Origin: Chitinophagaceae bacterium
GTDB lineage: Bacteria > Bacteroidota > Bacteroidia > Chitinophagales > Chitinophagaceae
Length of the DNA: 7,478 nucleotides
Assembly (NCBI GenBank): GCA_009996555.1
Contig: JAACZX010000504.1
Location: forward strand, 1 to 7,478
Direction of reading: 5' to 3'
This document shows, piece by piece, positions 5,520 through 7,478 of the stretch (position 1 is the first letter of the stretch; each line of letters begins with the position of its first letter). Under the pieces are notes generated by a model that did not search any database, was not told the DNA's origin, and saw only the letters and a program-made list of their open reading frames with translations. The translations under genes and the position numbers were made by a program.

Positions 5520-6884
5520 ATGCAGGCATGGAAAGATTACCAGGAACAAAACAAGGATCGTTTTTTAAATGAGCTGCTCGAACTGTTACGCATCCCATCC
5601 ATCAGCGCCAAAAGCGAAAATAAAGCCGATATGGTGGCGTGTGCCGAAGCTGTGAAACAACGCTTGCTTGAAGCAGGTGCCGATACGGTTACCATTTATC
5701 CTACTGCCGGTCACCCGATCGTGTACGGCGAAAAAATCATTGATGCATCAAAGCCAACGGTGCTGGTGTATGGACATTATGATGTGCAGCCCGTTGATCC
5801 GCTAAACCTCTGGCACAGCGATCCGTTTGACCCGACAATCAAAGACGGAAAAATATTTGCACGTGGCGCTTGTGATGATAAAGGACAGTTTTACATGCAC
5901 GTGAAAGCATTGGAAACGATGGTGAAAACAAATTCACTTACAACAAATATTAAATTCTGTATTGAAGGTGAAGAAGAAGTGGGCAGCCCCAACCTCGGTA
6001 CGTTTGTAAAAGAAAATAAAGAATTACTGAAAGCTGATGTGGTGCTGATCAGTGATACAGCCATGATCAGCATGGAAAACCCCAGCATTGATATTGGTGT
6101 GCGTGGACTGAGTTATATTGAAGTGGAAGTAACAGGGCCTAACCGTGACTTGCACAGTGGTGTGTATGGTGGTGCTGTTGCAAACCCTATTACCATGCTG
6201 GCAAAAATGATTGCCAGTTGTCATGATGAAAATAATCACATCACTATTCCCGGTTTTTATGATGATGTGGTGGAAGCAACGCCTGAAGAACGCAAACTGA
6301 TGGCCGCTGCTCCTTACGATGAAAAAGAATACAGTGCCGATCTTGGTGTAGATAAACTCTGGGGCGAAAAAGGATTTACCACCAATGAACGTACAGGTAT
6401 CCGTCCAACATTGGAGCTGAATGGTATTTGGGGTGGTTACACCGGCGAAGGTGCAAAAACAGTATTGCCGTCAAAAGCATTTGCAAAAATTTCTGCACGT
6501 TTGGTGCCCAACCAATCAAGCGAAGTGATTACTGAAAAGTTATTGAACTACTTTAAAAGTATTGCTCCTGCTGGTGTTACCATTAATGCATTTGAACATC
6601 ATGGTGGTGAACCGTACATGACACCTGTTGACAGCAAAGCGTACAAAGCAGCTGCTGCAGCTATTAAAGACACTTTTGGTAAAGAAGCTATTCCGGTGCG
6701 TGGTGGCGGCAGTATTCCTATTTGTGCGTTGTTTGAAAAAGAACTGGGCATTAAGATCGTATTCATGGGTTTTGGTTTAGACAGCGACAACCTGCACAGC
6801 CCGAACGAGAAGTACGACATTTTTAATTTCTATAAAGGCATTGAAACCATTCCTTACTTCCATAAGCATTTTGCGGAAGCATAA
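5520..6884 (+). CDS. M20-family dipeptidase (CNDP-like metallopeptidase)
   Basis: A 454-residue zinc (or manganese) dependent peptidase of the M20/M25/M40 group, closest in motif style to cytosolic non-specific dipeptidases; it would split dipeptides or similar amide substrates. Predicted metal and catalytic residues are all present: His86 (GHYDVQP, with Asp88), bridging Asp119 (ARGACDDKG), Glu152 as catalytic base and Glu153 as metal ligand (EGEEEVGS), Asp179 (ISDT) and His426 (LHSPNE). The lid/dimerisation domain, about residues 190-310, contains RDLHSGVYGG (209-218) with His212. Length is normal. No signal peptide, so cytoplasmic. The ATG at 5520 is chosen because MQAWKDYQEQNKDRFLNEL is a typical family N-terminus; in-frame sequence upstream to 5361 is unlike protein and carries the promoter candidate. 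A strong terminator follows. Precise substrate cannot be deduced. Confidence 0.94.
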   Translation: MQAWKDYQEQNKDRFLNELLELLRIPSISAKSENKADMVACAEAVKQRLLEAGADTVTIYPTAGHPIVYGEKIIDASKPTVLVYGHYDVQPVDPLNLWHSDPFDPTIKDGKIFARGACDDKGQFYMHVKALETMVKTNSLTTNIKFCIEGEEEVGSPNLGTFVKENKELLKADVVLISDTAMISMENPSIDIGVRGLSYIEVEVTGPNRDLHSGVYGGAVANPITMLAKMIASCHDENNHITIPGFYDDVVEATPEERKLMAAAPYDEKEYSADLGVDKLWGEKGFTTNERTGIRPTLELNGIWGGYTGEGAKTVLPSKAFAKISARLVPNQSSEVITEKLLNYFKSIAPAGVTINAFEHHGGEPYMTPVDSKAYKAAAAAIKDTFGKEAIPVRGGGSIPICALFEKELGIKIVFMGFGLDSDNLHSPNEKYDIFNFYKGIETIPYFHKHFAEA

Positions 6885-6892
6885 TTTTTTGC

Positions 6893-6916
6893 CACGAAGA
6901 CACGAAGGCGCAAAGA
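6893..6916. repeat. Three degenerate 8-base tandem repeats (CACGAAGA-like)
   Basis: CACGAAGA (6893-6900), CACGAAGG (6901-6908) and CGCAAAGA (6909-6916) are contiguous 8-base units. The third overlaps the left arm of the terminator hairpin. From memory, CACGAAG-type short tandems recur in intergenic DNA of many environmental bacteria, so this is probably one copy of a dispersed repeat; I cannot verify copy number here. Confidence 0.6.
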
Positions 6917-6939
6917 AAATTTCTTTGCGCCTTTTTTTT
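6907..6939 (+). terminator. Strong rho-independent terminator after the dipeptidase gene
   Basis: GGCGCAAAG (6907-6915) pairs perfectly with CTTTGCGCC (6923-6931); the AAAATTT loop can close further by A-T pairs. Eight T follow (6932-6939). It begins 22 bases after the stop codon. The A residues before the stem are too few for an equally good minus-strand terminator. Confidence 0.93.
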
Positions 6940-6967
6940 GTACTCTTCATTGCCGTAGTGAAAGAGA

Positions 6968-6996
6968 GTTGTTCGTTGGTTGGGCAGGCGAACAAC
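6968..6996 (-). terminator. Possible terminator for the minus-strand gene at the right edge
   Basis: GTTGTTCG (6968-6975) and CGAACAAC (6989-6996) form a perfect 8-bp stem with a 13-nt loop, 14 bases after the stop of the minus-strand gene. On the minus strand it is followed by the pyrimidine-rich TCTCTTTC rather than a clean T-run, so termination is plausible but not certain. Confidence 0.42.
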
Positions 6997-7010
6997 AACA
7001 ACGAATTATA

Positions 7011-7478
7011 TTATTGTTTCACAACAGGCATGTGCACAGCTTTTATTTTTTCCTGCAGCAGTTTTGTTTTATTAGCCTTGATAAAAAATGTTGGATCGGC
7101 TTGAGTTACTTTCGTTTTCAATTCCGGGTTTTTTTCCAGGAAACCGGCTACAGCAACAATCGAATCTTTTTCTGCACTGTTAATGTCAATTGCTTTACGG
7201 ATAAGAATTTCGTGCAGCTCATCGTTGAAGCTTACGTTGTATGCAGCAATATCCGGATGTGGGATTTCACGGTTTAAGCTGATGACCTGGTAACCTGTTA
7301 CCGGGTTGTACACACAGATCCATTTCGGCGGATTGGCTTTGCCCTGTGCAGCAATGCTGCGTTTGATGAGTTCAAAACTGCCGTCAGGATTTTTGGAAGT
7401 AGTGCCATCATCAAAAAAGAAACGGGTTCCTTCTTTTTCTCCAGGCAAAACAATGCCTTTGATCTTCCAGTCAATCAC
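7011..7478 (-). CDS. Hypothetical protein, C-terminal part only (N-terminus beyond the right edge)
   Basis: The minus-strand frame is open from the right edge to a TAA at 7011, giving 156 codons including the stop. The first codon in view is GTG, but it sits exactly at the edge and the reading frame probably continues outside, so this is treated as a fragment. The visible part has a strand-rich section (IDWKIKGIVLPGE, TRFFFDDGTT, PKWICVYNPVTGYQVISLN) and a charged helical C-terminus ending in LLQEKIKAVHMPVVKQ. No membrane helix, known catalytic motif or secretion-system tail is seen in this portion. I do not recognise the family. It converges on the dipeptidase gene, with a terminator for each strand in the 126-base gap. 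Confidence 0.75.
   Translation of the reverse strand: MIDWKIKGIVLPGEKEGTRFFFDDGTTSKNPDGSFELIKRSIAAQGKANPPKWICVYNPVTGYQVISLNREIPHPDIAAYNVSFNDELHEILIRKAIDINSAEKDSIVAVAGFLEKNPELKTKVTQADPTFFIKANKTKLLQEKIKAVHMPVVKQ

Noticed and set aside
6841..7277. Two plus-strand ORFs after the dipeptidase (6841-7104 and 6969-7277)
   Set aside because: The first runs through the dipeptidase terminator and the second is antisense to the better-supported minus-strand gene.
1..7478. Mobile element, CRISPR array, defence island or biosynthetic cluster
   Set aside because: No transposase, integrase, repeat-spacer array, toxin-antitoxin pair or cluster enzymes are visible; the recognisable genes are ordinary housekeeping or envelope functions.

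Overview
The window looks like a chromosomal segment of a Bacteroidota member, most likely Chitinophagaceae. The partial sigma factor has the short primary RpoD layout of that phylum, beginning directly with region 1.2. No start is preceded by a strong Shine-Dalgarno sequence; leaders are A-rich. Three intergenic spaces hold plausible Bacteroidota-type promoters (TTG, about 18-20 nt, TAnnTTTG-like). The family assignment is an inference from protein style, not from a database match.

Layout, left to right. (1) A primary sigma factor on the minus strand, cut by the left edge (1-619). (2) A 310-base spacer with a minus-strand terminator and a plus-strand promoter candidate. (3) A START-like small protein, plus strand (929-1309). 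(4) An unrecognised protein on the minus strand (1312-1902), wedged between two plus-strand genes with 2 bases between stops and 13 bases between starts. (5) An LptF/LptG-family lipopolysaccharide-export permease (1916-3343, GTG start). (6) A manganese-type superoxide dismutase with a twin-arginine signal and a lipobox (3393-4142), closed by a clear terminator. (7) A cytoplasmic endonuclease/exonuclease/phosphatase-fold protein (4266-5219). (8) A 300-base spacer with several inverted repeats. (9) An M20-family dipeptidase (5520-6884) followed by a strong terminator. (10) The C-terminal part of an unrecognised minus-strand protein, cut by the right edge (7011-7478).

The genes do not form one pathway. 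They are mostly housekeeping or envelope functions: transcription initiation, LPS transport, defence against superoxide at the cell envelope, and peptide turnover. The permease and dismutase are close enough (49 bases, no terminator seen) to share a transcript; the nuclease-fold gene and the dipeptidase each appear to have their own promoter.

I found no mobile element, CRISPR array, tRNA, rRNA, prophage or obvious defence system. The items most worth a second look are the structured spacer at 5240-5438, the antisense arrangement at 929-1916 with its distant terminator, and the envelope-targeted dismutase. None of these is evidence of a wholly new system.
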